Positions 33,239-41,280 of a stretch of DNA of 64,000 nt are shown here, one piece after another. The position numbers and the translations under genes were made by a program. The notes under the pieces were generated by a model, which worked only from the letters and a program-made list of their open reading frames with translations, ran no database searches and was not told where the DNA came from. The stretch covers positions 124,001 through 188,000 of the forward strand of contig NZ_JOGX01000004.1 of assembly GCF_000719555.1 (NCBI RefSeq), written 5' to 3'. This DNA is from Streptomyces sp. NRRL F-5727. Lineage in GTDB: Bacteria > Actinomycetota > Actinomycetes > Streptomycetales > Streptomycetaceae. Each line of letters starts with the position of its first letter. Within the stretch, counting starts at the first letter, position 1.

Positions 33239-34870
33239 ATGGGACTGCTGTCCTGGCTGCGCGGCGGACGGGGGGCAGAGCGCCCGGCCGGCCCGCCCGC
33301 GCCCGCGGCCCGCGAGGACCGGTTCGACGTCGCCGAACTCCCGCCGATCCAGCGGACCTTGGGCGCCCCGGCGCTCGTGACCGACCCGTCCGCCTTCGAA
33401 CGCGGGCTGCCCACCCGGCAGCCGACCGCCCTCTCCACCCCGCTGGGCCACCTGATCAGCGCGGAGGCGCCGGGCGGACTCGTCCGGGGAGTGACGAAGC
33501 CCGTCCAACGGTCGGTGTCGGTGGTGGAGTTTCCCGTACGTGACGGGGTCCGGCCGGCGGAGTCGGTGCCCCTGGCGGGGTCACCCGTGCCGGAGCTCCC
33601 GGGCGTACGGCCGCCTGCGACGGCGCCGTCGGCGGCGCCCGTGCAGCGGGCGGCGTCCCTGCCCGTACCCGGCCGCCCTGGTCCCGATCCTGCTCCTGGT
33701 GCGACGCACGCTCCCGATCGCAGGGAGAACCCCGAGATCCGAGAGATCCAACGGGCACCAGAGGGGCCGACGGGACCGACGGGACCGACGGAGAGCGTGG
33801 CGAGCCGGGGAGCGGCGGAGGTCGAGACGAGGGCACCGGACGTGCCGCCCTTCTCTCCCGCCCCCACGGACGGTGCGGACGTGGAGCCTTCGGTACGCCC
33901 CCTGGTCGGCGAGCGGCCGCTCCTGGACACCGCACCGGAGCCCGACGCCGCTCCCGAGACCGCCGCCCCGCCCGTCCAGCGTTCCCTCCCGCCCACCGGC
34001 GCACCACGGCCCTCGCGCCCGTCACCGGCGCCGTCACCACCGCCCCGTCGCTCCCCCGGCCTCGGCGCGCCGCTCCCGGCGCTCCCGCCGACGGCGCAGC
34101 GCGAGGCCCCCGGTGCCGCGCCGGCCGTGCCCGCCCCCGTTCCGGCCGCCGCGCCCACCCGCGTACGGACAGACTCCGCCGCGCTGCCCCCGCTCCCGGC
34201 GCCGACGCCCGCGCCCGCCCCCGAGCCGGTGGCGCAGCTTCTCGCGGACCGGCCCCTGGTGCTGCGGTCCGTGAGCTCGGAGCCCGCCCCGAGCGCCACC
34301 GCCCCGGCCGCCGCGGCGGCCGTCCCCGTCCGGTGGGAGGCTCCGGCCGTACCGCGTCAGACCTCCCACCTGTCGTCGCGCCCCACCCCCGCCCTCGTCC
34401 AGCGCGCGACCGCGCGGCCCGTACCGACGCCACCACGGCCGCCGCAGCCGCCGCAGCCGCCCCGCGACGCCGGGGACGTGGCCGTCGCCGCCGGTGTCGC
34501 CCAGCGGATGGCCGACGGCAGCGTGGTCTTCGGGACACCGCCACCGCCCCCGCCCGTGGTCCACCACCGACCCGCGACCCCGTCGGCGGCCCTCTTCGTC
34601 CAGCGCGAGGTCGCCGCCGAGGAGCCCCCGCCCCCACCACCGGAGGACGTCGAGGCGGCCGCGCCCGACCCCGTACCGGACGAGGACGTCGGCCCCGCCC
34701 CCAGCCCTGGCCCCACCGGTGAGACCACCGCCCCACCGACCCCACCGACCGCACCCCCCGTCACCGACGAGTTCGTCCGGGCCCTCTACCCCCGGCTCGC
34801 CCGCCTCTTCAAGGCCGATCTGCGGCTGGAGCGCGAGCGCGCGGGCCGGCTCATCGACACCCGGCTCTGA
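33239..34870 (+). CDS. Pro/Ala-rich eCIS protein with VQR repeats
   Basis: 543 aa from the ATG at 33239. Almost the whole protein is disordered, built from Pro, Ala, Val and Arg, and punctuated by short conserved beads of the type xVQRx (PPIQRTLG, PVQRSVSV, PVQRAAS, EIQRAPE, PVQRSLP, ALVQRAT, GVAQRM, LFVQREV). Only the last about 35 residues are ordered: FVRALYPRLARLFKADLRLERERAGRLIDTRL, a basic amphipathic helix. The same VQR beads occur in the DUF4157 protein and near the cargo N-terminus. It sits between tube and baseplate genes, so a flexible scaffold, cargo-binding or baseplate tether role is plausible. Unrecognised family. Confidence 0.75.
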   Translation: MGLLSWLRGGRGAERPAGPPAPAAREDRFDVAELPPIQRTLGAPALVTDPSAFERGLPTRQPTALSTPLGHLISAEAPGGLVRGVTKPVQRSVSVVEFPVRDGVRPAESVPLAGSPVPELPGVRPPATAPSAAPVQRAASLPVPGRPGPDPAPGATHAPDRRENPEIREIQRAPEGPTGPTGPTESVASRGAAEVETRAPDVPPFSPAPTDGADVEPSVRPLVGERPLLDTAPEPDAAPETAAPPVQRSLPPTGAPRPSRPSPAPSPPPRRSPGLGAPLPALPPTAQREAPGAAPAVPAPVPAAAPTRVRTDSAALPPLPAPTPAPAPEPVAQLLADRPLVLRSVSSEPAPSATAPAAAAAVPVRWEAPAVPRQTSHLSSRPTPALVQRATARPVPTPPRPPQPPQPPRDAGDVAVAAGVAQRMADGSVVFGTPPPPPPVVHHRPATPSAALFVQREVAAEEPPPPPPEDVEAAAPDPVPDEDVGPAPSPGPTGETTAPPTPPTAPPVTDEFVRALYPRLARLFKADLRLERERAGRLIDTRL

Positions 34871-34888
34871 CAAGGAAGGACCGGCTCC

Positions 34889-35329
34889 ATGGCCACCGCC
34901 GCCCCGAACGACGAACCCGCCGTCAGCGTCTGCTTCGTCGTCACCATCGACGACATCGAGCTCGGGTCCTTCAACACCTGCGAGGGCCTGGGCTGCGAGG
35001 TCGTCCTGGAGACGCGCGAGGAGGGCGGCAACAACGGGCACGTGTGGCAGCTGCCGACCCGGCTCAAGTACTCCCACGTGAAGCTGTCGCGTCCGCTCAC
35101 CCGGGAGACCGAGAAGGTGGCGCGCTGGTTCGCCGGCATGACGACCGGGTTCACGCGGAAGACCGCGCACATCGAGGCGCGGACCGGGGACGGGCGGACG
35201 GTGGCCCAGTGGGGGCTGCTGGAGGTGGTGCCGGTGCGGTGGACGGGGCCGTCGTTCACGCCCGAGTCGCCGAAGGTGGCGATCGAGACGATCGAGATCG
35301 CCCACCACGGCTATGTGATGGAGGGCTGA
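34889..35329 (+). CDS. Second tube protein (Afp5/Pvc5-like tube initiator)
   Basis: 146 aa from the ATG at 34889 after AAGGAAGGA. Tube-family pattern: VSVCFVVTIDDIELGSFNTCEGLGCEVVLETREEGGNN, HVWQLPTRLKYSHVKLSRPLTRET, WGLLEVVPVRWTGPSFTPESPKVAIETIEIAHHGY. It is more like T4 gp54 or Afp5, the ring that links hub and tube, than the main tube subunit. Its place directly before the LysM hub gene agrees. Confidence 0.9.
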   Translation: MATAAPNDEPAVSVCFVVTIDDIELGSFNTCEGLGCEVVLETREEGGNNGHVWQLPTRLKYSHVKLSRPLTRETEKVARWFAGMTTGFTRKTAHIEARTGDGRTVAQWGLLEVVPVRWTGPSFTPESPKVAIETIEIAHHGYVMEG

Positions 35330-35334
35330 CCGGC

Positions 35335-36141
35335 ATGAGCGCCCCCATCGCCTTCAGCGCGGCCGGCACCTCCGGCGTCGCGTCCGCCGGGAAGGGCCGG
35401 GCCGCCCGGCCGAAGCTGGAGCACGCCTATCTGGAGCTGCGGACGCCGCCGTCGGGTGGCGGTCTGACGCCCGGGGCGCCGTGCGGGCGGATCGACTTCC
35501 AGTTCAATCCGAAGGAGTTGAGCCTCACCAAGGCGGCGGCGTGGAAGCGGACGCCGGCCAAGGGGGCGAAGAGCGCGGGGCCGCCCGAGTACCAGGGGCC
35601 GCAGCCGAGCAAGCTGACGGTGGAGATGTTCTTCGACGCGGGCGACACCCAGGACACCCGGGTGGTCACCTCGGTGGAGCAGCTCTTCGCGTGCTGTGTG
35701 CCGACGAGCGAGACGCGGCAGCAGCAGCGGTCGTCGCCGCCGTGGGTGGTGTTCCACTGGGGCGGGCTGACCGGTTTCCCCGGGTACGTGAGCCAGGTCC
35801 AGGCGAAGTACACGCTGTTCACGACCTCGGGCGTGCCGATCCGGGCGGTCTGCCTGGTCACGATGGAGGAGATCAGCGGGGAGACGCCCGGGCAGAACCC
35901 GACGTCGGGGGCGCTGACCGCTCGCCGCACGCACCGGGTGGCGGCCGGGGACTCGCTGCCGTCGCTGGCGCAGCGCGAGTACGGCGATCCGGCGGCGTGG
36001 CGGGTGATCGCGGAGGCGAACGGCATCGACGACCCGCTGCGGCTGGCGCCCGGCACCCGGCTGCTGCTGCCGGCGCCGGACGAGCTGGGCCGGCTGCGTC
36101 AGGGGGCTGCCGGGGGGCCGGCTGTGGGTGGTGGTCGCTGA
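35335..36141 (+). CDS. LysM-domain baseplate hub protein (Afp7/Pvc7-like, gp53-like)
   Basis: 268 aa from the ATG at 35335. The N-terminal beta-domain has RIDFQFNPKELSLTKAAAWKRTPAKGAKSAGPPEYQGPQPSKLTVEMFFD, a highly conserved phrase of eCIS and pyocin-like hub proteins. The C-terminal about 60 residues are a LysM module (THRVAAGDSLPSLAQREYGDPAAWRVIAEANGIDDP...PGTRLLLP). In Afp/PVC this protein joins the spike to the tube. The stop overlaps the spike gene start (TGATG). Confidence 0.93.
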   Translation: MSAPIAFSAAGTSGVASAGKGRAARPKLEHAYLELRTPPSGGGLTPGAPCGRIDFQFNPKELSLTKAAAWKRTPAKGAKSAGPPEYQGPQPSKLTVEMFFDAGDTQDTRVVTSVEQLFACCVPTSETRQQQRSSPPWVVFHWGGLTGFPGYVSQVQAKYTLFTTSGVPIRAVCLVTMEEISGETPGQNPTSGALTARRTHRVAAGDSLPSLAQREYGDPAAWRVIAEANGIDDPLRLAPGTRLLLPAPDELGRLRQGAAGGPAVGGGR

Positions 36142-37982
36142 TGGCGCCGGGGGTGGCGTCCGCGCTGCTGGTGGAGGTCGGTGGCAGCCCGTTGCCGGTG
36201 CGGTTGATGAACACGCTGGTGGAGGGGTACGTCGACGACAGCCGTACGCTGCCGGACCTGTTCCTGCTGCGGTTCCGCGACCCGGACCGGACGCTGCTCG
36301 CGCAGGGCGGGATCGCGGTCGGCGCGGAGATCCGGCTGCTGGCGCGGGGCGGCGGCGGCACGGAGCCGCTGCCGCTGCTGACCGGGGTGGTGACGGCGCT
36401 CGAACTGGAGCTGGACGAGTCGGGCACGTACACGGTGGTGCGCGGGCTCGACGAGACGTACCGGCTGCTGCGCGGGGCGCGGGTGGCCGGGTACCAGAAC
36501 ATGACGCTGTCCGACATCGTCGCCCAGGTCGCCCAGCGGGCCGGGCTGAAGCCGGGGACGGTGGACGTGGCGGGGCCGGTGCTCGACCACGTGGCGCAGG
36601 CCAACGTCAGCGACTGGGAGTTCGTGCGCGGTCTGGCCGAGGAGGCGGGGGCGCAGGCGTACGTACGGGACGGGCGGCTGCACGTGGTGAGGCCGGCGGA
36701 GGCGGGCGGGGCGCCGGACGCGTCGGCGCGGGCGGACCGGGATCCGCTGGTGCTGGAGCGGGGGGCCAATCTGCTGCGCTGCCGGGCGTCGGTGTCGGCC
36801 GCCGAGCAGGTCTCCGAGGTGGAGGTGCGGGGCTGGGACGTGCGGGGGAAGCGGGCCCTGGTGGGCCGGGCCCCGGCGGGGACGTCGCCGCGGCTGGCGC
36901 TGGGGGTGACCGCGGCGCAGGTGACGGCGCCGTTCGGGGAGGCACGGCACGTGGTCACGGACGGCGGGTACGGCACGCAGGAGCGGGTGGACCGGGCGGC
37001 GAAGGCGCTGGCGGAGCGGATCGCGGGGTCGTTCGCGGAGCTGGAGGCGGTGATCCGGGGCGATCCGCAGGTGCGGGCGGGCACGGCGGTGGCGCTCAAC
37101 GCGGTCGGCGCGCCGTTCGAGGGCCGGTACACGGTGACGTCCTCGCGGCACGTCTTCGACGCGGTGCGCGGGTACGAGACGTGGCTCACCGTCTCCGGGC
37201 AGCAGGAGCGGTCGCTGTTCGGCCTGACGGGCGGCGGGGGGCCCGCGGAGGGGCGCCGGCCGGGCGGGCTGGTCAACGCGACGGTGACGGACACGCAGGA
37301 CCCGGACGGTTCGGGGCGGGTGAAGGTGACCTTCCCGTGGCTGTCGGACGAGTACGCGAGCGACTGGGCGCGGACCGCGCAGGCGGCGGGTACGGGCGGC
37401 GGTGAGCCGTACATCCCGGAGGTCGGGGACGAGGTGGTGGTCGGCTTCGAGCTGGGTCGCCTCGACCGGCCGTACGTCCTGGGCGGGCTCTACAACGGTC
37501 AGGACCGGCCGTCCGGCGGCGGGGCCGTGGATCCGACGTCCGGGGCGGTGGACCGGCGGGCGTTCGCCTCCAAGGGCGGGCACAAGCTGGAACTGCTCGA
37601 CGCGGCGGGCGGGGCGCAGGGGGTGCGGCTGCGCACTGGCGACGGGAAGCTGACCATCGAGCTGGACCAGGCGGGGACGACGGTCACCATCGGCAGCGAC
37701 GGGGCGGTGCGGATCTCCGCGAAGGAGAAGGTGTCGATCACGGCGTCGGGCGGGGTGAGCGTCGCCGCCGAGCGGGGTGCGCTCGAACTCAGCGGCGACC
37801 GCGTCTCGGTGACGGCCCGTCAGGGTGTGGAGGTGGACGGCGGGCAGGGTGCGGTGAGGCTGGCGACCGGCGGGGCGCTGGAGGTGCGGGGGTCCGCGGT
37901 GACGGTGGACGGCACGCAGCGCACCGAGTTGAAGGGCGGCACGACGCTCTCCGTCAACGCGCCCCTGGTGAAGATCAACTGA
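36141..37982 (+). CDS. VgrG-like spike protein (gp27-gp5 fusion, Afp8/Pvc8-like)
   Basis: 613 aa from the ATG at 36141. Residues 1-370 are the gp27-like hub with phage late control D pattern (RTLPDLFLLRFRDPDRTLL, NMTLSDIVAQVAQRAGLKPGTVDV, QANVSDWEFVRGLAEEAG). About 385-470 is the gp5 OB-fold (VTDTQDPDGSGRVKVTFPWLSDEYASDWARTAQ, YIPEVGDEVVVGFELGRLDRPYVLGGLYNGQD). The C-terminal about 120 residues are the repeating beta-helix needle (VTIGSDGAVRISAKEKVSITASGGVSVAAE). No extra enzymatic domain is fused at the end. Confidence 0.95.
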   Translation: MAPGVASALLVEVGGSPLPVRLMNTLVEGYVDDSRTLPDLFLLRFRDPDRTLLAQGGIAVGAEIRLLARGGGGTEPLPLLTGVVTALELELDESGTYTVVRGLDETYRLLRGARVAGYQNMTLSDIVAQVAQRAGLKPGTVDVAGPVLDHVAQANVSDWEFVRGLAEEAGAQAYVRDGRLHVVRPAEAGGAPDASARADRDPLVLERGANLLRCRASVSAAEQVSEVEVRGWDVRGKRALVGRAPAGTSPRLALGVTAAQVTAPFGEARHVVTDGGYGTQERVDRAAKALAERIAGSFAELEAVIRGDPQVRAGTAVALNAVGAPFEGRYTVTSSRHVFDAVRGYETWLTVSGQQERSLFGLTGGGGPAEGRRPGGLVNATVTDTQDPDGSGRVKVTFPWLSDEYASDWARTAQAAGTGGGEPYIPEVGDEVVVGFELGRLDRPYVLGGLYNGQDRPSGGGAVDPTSGAVDRRAFASKGGHKLELLDAAGGAQGVRLRTGDGKLTIELDQAGTTVTIGSDGAVRISAKEKVSITASGGVSVAAERGALELSGDRVSVTARQGVEVDGGQGAVRLATGGALEVRGSAVTVDGTQRTELKGGTTLSVNAPLVKIN

Positions 37983-38004
37983 CGGGTACGGGGGGGGGAG
38001 AGTC

Positions 38005-38289
38005 ATGGCACAGGCAGCGGCCGCCGCGCGGGTCGGCGACCCGACCACGCACCCGGGGGTGATCGGCCCGCCGGGGGTGGCGTCCGTCCTCGTCGGCGGG
38101 CAGCCCGCCGCCACCGTCGGCACCGCGCACCAGTGCGCGTCCCCGGCGGCCCATCCGCCGACCGCGCTGGCGCCGCCCGGGTCCACGACGGTCCTGATCG
38201 GGGGCCGTCCGGCCGCCCGGGTCGGCGACCTGTCCGGCTGCGGCTCGGCGATCGTGTCGGGCTGTCCGTCGGTGCTGATCGGAGGCTGA
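38005..38289 (+). CDS. PAAR-domain spike-tip protein
   Basis: 94 aa. Repeats of the PAAR pattern: ARVGDPTTHPGVIGPPGVASVLVGGQPAATVG, then GSTTVLIGGRPAARVGDLSGCGSAIVSGCPSVLIGG. The conserved His and Cys residues that bind the tip metal are present (His in TTHPG, HQC, Cys in SGC). It caps the VgrG-like spike and sharpens it (established for PAAR). No effector is fused. A G-rich run precedes the start and serves as ribosome site. Confidence 0.95.
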   Translation: MAQAAAAARVGDPTTHPGVIGPPGVASVLVGGQPAATVGTAHQCASPAAHPPTALAPPGSTTVLIGGRPAARVGDLSGCGSAIVSGCPSVLIGG

Positions 38290-38297
38290 GGGGAACC

Positions 38298-38756
38298 ATG
38301 GGGCAGGAGTTCATCGGCGCGGGCTGGGCGTTTCCGCCGCGCACGGACGCGACCGGGTCGATCGCGCTCGTCCGGGGCGAGCGCGAGCTGGAGGAGTCGA
38401 TCCGGCTGATCCTCGCGACCTCGCCCGGGGAGCGGCCGATGCGGCCCGAGTTCGGCTGCGCGATCAACGACTACGTCTTCGCGCCGGCCGACGCGGGCAC
38501 GGCCGGACAGCTCGCGTACGAGGTACGGCTCGCGCTGGAGCGCTGGGAGCCCCGGATCGAGGTGACGGAGATCGCGGTCCGCTTCGACGAGGTCGACAAC
38601 GGCGTGCTGTACATCGACATCGGCTACACGGTGCGCGGCGCCAACGACCCCCGGAACCTGGTGTTCCCGTTCTATGTGATCCCGCGCCACGACACCGCCC
38701 TGCCGTCGGACCCGGGGACTCCCGGGACCGGCGGGCCGGAGGAGGACCGCTCATGA
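38298..38756 (+). CDS. Baseplate wedge protein gp25-like (Afp9/Pvc9)
   Basis: 152 aa from the ATG at 38298 with GAGGGGAA upstream. GPW/gp25 family: GWAFPPRTDATGSIALVRGERELEESIRLILATSPGERPMRPEFGCAINDYVF, including the conserved EFG motif involved in sheath-baseplate contact, and RIEVTEIAVRFDEVDNGVLYIDIGYTVRG. The acidic C-terminal tail is unusual but short. The 3' end overlaps the next start (ATGA). Binds the first sheath ring (family knowledge). Confidence 0.95.
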   Translation: MGQEFIGAGWAFPPRTDATGSIALVRGERELEESIRLILATSPGERPMRPEFGCAINDYVFAPADAGTAGQLAYEVRLALERWEPRIEVTEIAVRFDEVDNGVLYIDIGYTVRGANDPRNLVFPFYVIPRHDTALPSDPGTPGTGGPEEDRS

Positions 38757-40723
38757 CCCTGCCCAGCCCCCATCTGGACGACCGGCACTTCCAGAGCCTG
38801 GTGGACGAGGCCAAGCGGCTGGTGCAGCGGCGCTGCCCGGAGTGGACCGACCACAACGTGTCGGACCCGGGCGTCACCCTCATCGAGGCGTTCGCGACCA
38901 TGGTCGACCAGCTCGTCTACCGGGTGAACCGGGTGCCGGAGAAGAGCTATCTGACCTTCCTGGACCTCATCGGGGTACGGCTCCACCCGCCGACCGCCGC
39001 CACCACCGACGTCACCTTCCGGCTCTCCGCGCCCCAGCCGGAGCCGGTGTTCGTGCGGGCCGGTACGGAGGTGGCGACGGTCCGCACCGAGACCGAGCCG
39101 GCCGTCGTCTTCGGCACCACCCGGGACCTGACGATCGTGCCGTGCGCGTACGCGGCCCTGGCGACCCTGCCCGCGGGGGGTCCCGGTGCGGGCCCGGCCG
39201 CCGACCCGGTGGACCGTACCGACGAGCTGGCCCTCGGCCGCGACGTCCCCTGCTTCTCCCCCGCGCCCGCCCCCGGTGACGCCCTCTACGTGGGCCTGTC
39301 GACGCCGGTCCCCGCCGGGGTGGTGGTGCTGCGCCTCGACTGCGACGTGCAGGGCGTCGGCGTCGACCCGCTGCGGCCGCCCCTGGTGTGGGAGGCGTGG
39401 GACGGGGCCCGCTGGACGGCCTGCGAGGTGGAGAAGGACGACACGGGCGGCTTCAACCGGTCCGGCGAGCTGATCCTGCACCTGCCGGCCACGCACACCG
39501 CGCTGAGCATCGTGCGGCGCACCGCCGGCTGGCTGCGCTGCCGGCTCGTGGCGGCGGCGCCCGGGCAGCCGACGTACGTGGCGCCGCCGGTGGTCCGCGG
39601 GATCACGGCCTTCACCATCGGCGCGACGGTCGGCGCCGAGCACGCCGAGCGGATCACGGACGAGCTCCTGGGGACGGCCGAGGGCGTGGCGGGACAGTCC
39701 TTCACCGTCGACCGACCCCCGGTCGTCCCCGGCGAGTTCACCCTGGAGGTGACCGCGCCCGACGCCGGCGACGACACCGCACCGCCCTGGACCCGGGTCG
39801 ACGACTTCGCCCACTCCGGCCCCGCAGACCGGCACTTCACCCTCGACGAGGGCACCGGCCGCGTCGACTTCGGCCCGGCCGTGCGCGAACGGGACGGCAC
39901 CGTACGGCACTTCGGCGCCGTCCCGCCGAAGGGGGCGACCGTCCGGGTCCGCGCGTACCGCACCGGCGGCGGGGTCCGCGGCAACGTGGCCCGCTCCACC
40001 CTGCGCGTCCTGCGCGGGACGGTGCCGTTCGTGGCGCGCGTCGAGAACCGCCGGCCGGCGCTCGGCGGCGTCGACGGCGAGACGGTCGACAGCGCCCGGA
40101 TCCGCGGCCCGCTCACCCTGCGGACCCTCCAGCGGGCCGTCGTTCCCCGCGACTACGAGCTGCTCGCCCGCGAGGTCGCCCCGGACGCGGCCCGCGTCCA
40201 CTGCGTCCCCGACGACGACGAGGGCGGGGTGCGGCTGCTCGTCGTGCCGTCCGGGCGTGGTGACGCCCGCGGCCGGATCGCCTTCGACGAGCTGCGGCCG
40301 CCGCCCCGGACCCTCGAACGGATCGCGGCCCACCTCGACGCCCGCCGCCCGGTCGGCGCCCGGCTCGTCGTCGAGCCGCCGTTCTACCAGGGCGTCACCT
40401 TCGTCGCGACCGTGCAGGCCGGCCGCGGCGCCAGCGCCGAGCGGGTCCGGGAGAAGGCCCTCGCCGCCCTCGACGGCTACTTCAACGCGCTGACCGGCGG
40501 CCCCGAGGGCACCGGCTGGCCGTTCGGCCGCCCGGTGCAGACCGGCGAGGCGTACGCGGTCCTCCAGCGGGTCCCCGGCGTCGACCTGGTCGACGACGTC
40601 CGGCTCTACCGCGCCGACCCCGTCACCGGGCAGCGGACCGAGGTGCCCGACGGGCGGATCCCCCTCGACCGGCACGCCCTCGTCTTCTCGTACGAGCACC
40701 AGCTGCGGGTCCGGGAGGTCTGA
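38753..40723 (+). CDS. Baseplate protein gpJ/gp6-like (Afp11/Pvc11)
   Basis: 656 aa from the ATG at 38753. Conserved start for this family: LPSPHLDDRHFQSLVDEAKRLVQRRCPEWTDHNVSDPGVTLIEAFATMVDQLVYRVNRVPEK, and the J-like middle with GGVRGNVARSTLRVLRG, VENRRPALGGVDGETVDSARIRGPLTLRTLQRAVVPRDYELLARE and the C-terminal PDGRIPLDRHALVFSYEHQLRV. Its homologues make the wedge core that controls sheath contraction. Length is normal for Streptomyces eCIS. Confidence 0.93.
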   Translation: MTLPSPHLDDRHFQSLVDEAKRLVQRRCPEWTDHNVSDPGVTLIEAFATMVDQLVYRVNRVPEKSYLTFLDLIGVRLHPPTAATTDVTFRLSAPQPEPVFVRAGTEVATVRTETEPAVVFGTTRDLTIVPCAYAALATLPAGGPGAGPAADPVDRTDELALGRDVPCFSPAPAPGDALYVGLSTPVPAGVVVLRLDCDVQGVGVDPLRPPLVWEAWDGARWTACEVEKDDTGGFNRSGELILHLPATHTALSIVRRTAGWLRCRLVAAAPGQPTYVAPPVVRGITAFTIGATVGAEHAERITDELLGTAEGVAGQSFTVDRPPVVPGEFTLEVTAPDAGDDTAPPWTRVDDFAHSGPADRHFTLDEGTGRVDFGPAVRERDGTVRHFGAVPPKGATVRVRAYRTGGGVRGNVARSTLRVLRGTVPFVARVENRRPALGGVDGETVDSARIRGPLTLRTLQRAVVPRDYELLAREVAPDAARVHCVPDDDEGGVRLLVVPSGRGDARGRIAFDELRPPPRTLERIAAHLDARRPVGARLVVEPPFYQGVTFVATVQAGRGASAERVREKALAALDGYFNALTGGPEGTGWPFGRPVQTGEAYAVLQRVPGVDLVDDVRLYRADPVTGQRTEVPDGRIPLDRHALVFSYEHQLRVREV

Positions 40724-40728
40724 CCGCC

Positions 40729-41280
40729 GTGCGCACCGACGTCCCCGGGCTGCCGAGCCCGCACCCGCTGATCGACCTGCTGCCCGCGGTCTACCTGGAA
40801 CACGACTTCCTCGCCCGGTTCCTGGCCGCGCTCGACGAGGTCCTGGCGCCGGTGCTGCTCAGCATGGACAACCTCCCCGCCCACCTCGACCCGCGCACCG
40901 CGCCCGAGGACTTCCTCGACTGGCTGGCCGGCTGGGTGGCCGTCGAACCCCACGAGGACAGCCCCCCGGACCGCCGCCGCGCCGCCGTCCTCGGCGCGGT
41001 GGACCGCCACCGGTCCCGTGGCACCCTCCACGGCCTCGCGGAGGCGCTCCGCCTGGAGACCGGCGGCGCACCGGTCGCGATCGAGGAGAGCGGCGGCACG
41101 GTCTGGTCGCCCACGCCCGGCACCCCGCTGCCGGGCACCCGCCGCCCGTGGGTCACGGTCCGGCTCGCCCCGCCGGATCCGGGCCGGGTCAACCGGGCAC
41201 GCCTGGAGGAACTCATCGCCGCGGAGCTCCCGGCCCACGTCGGCTTCACTCTGGAACTCACGCCCGGCGGTACGAGATGA
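40729..41280 (+). CDS. Tail protein gpI-like (baseplate)
   Basis: 183 aa from the GTG at 40729. The pattern HPLIDLLPAVYLEHDFLARFLAALDEVLAPVLLSMDNLPAHLDPRTAPEDFLDWLAGWV followed by RRRAAVLGAVDRHRSRGTLHGLAEALRLETG matches the phage tail protein I family in eCIS loci. It probably replaces the much larger Afp12 protein in the baseplate. No fibre-like repeat is appended, which fits an injection particle without tail fibres. Overlaps the next gene by four bases (ATGA). Confidence 0.88.
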   Translation: MRTDVPGLPSPHPLIDLLPAVYLEHDFLARFLAALDEVLAPVLLSMDNLPAHLDPRTAPEDFLDWLAGWVAVEPHEDSPPDRRRAAVLGAVDRHRSRGTLHGLAEALRLETGGAPVAIEESGGTVWSPTPGTPLPGTRRPWVTVRLAPPDPGRVNRARLEELIAAELPAHVGFTLELTPGGTR

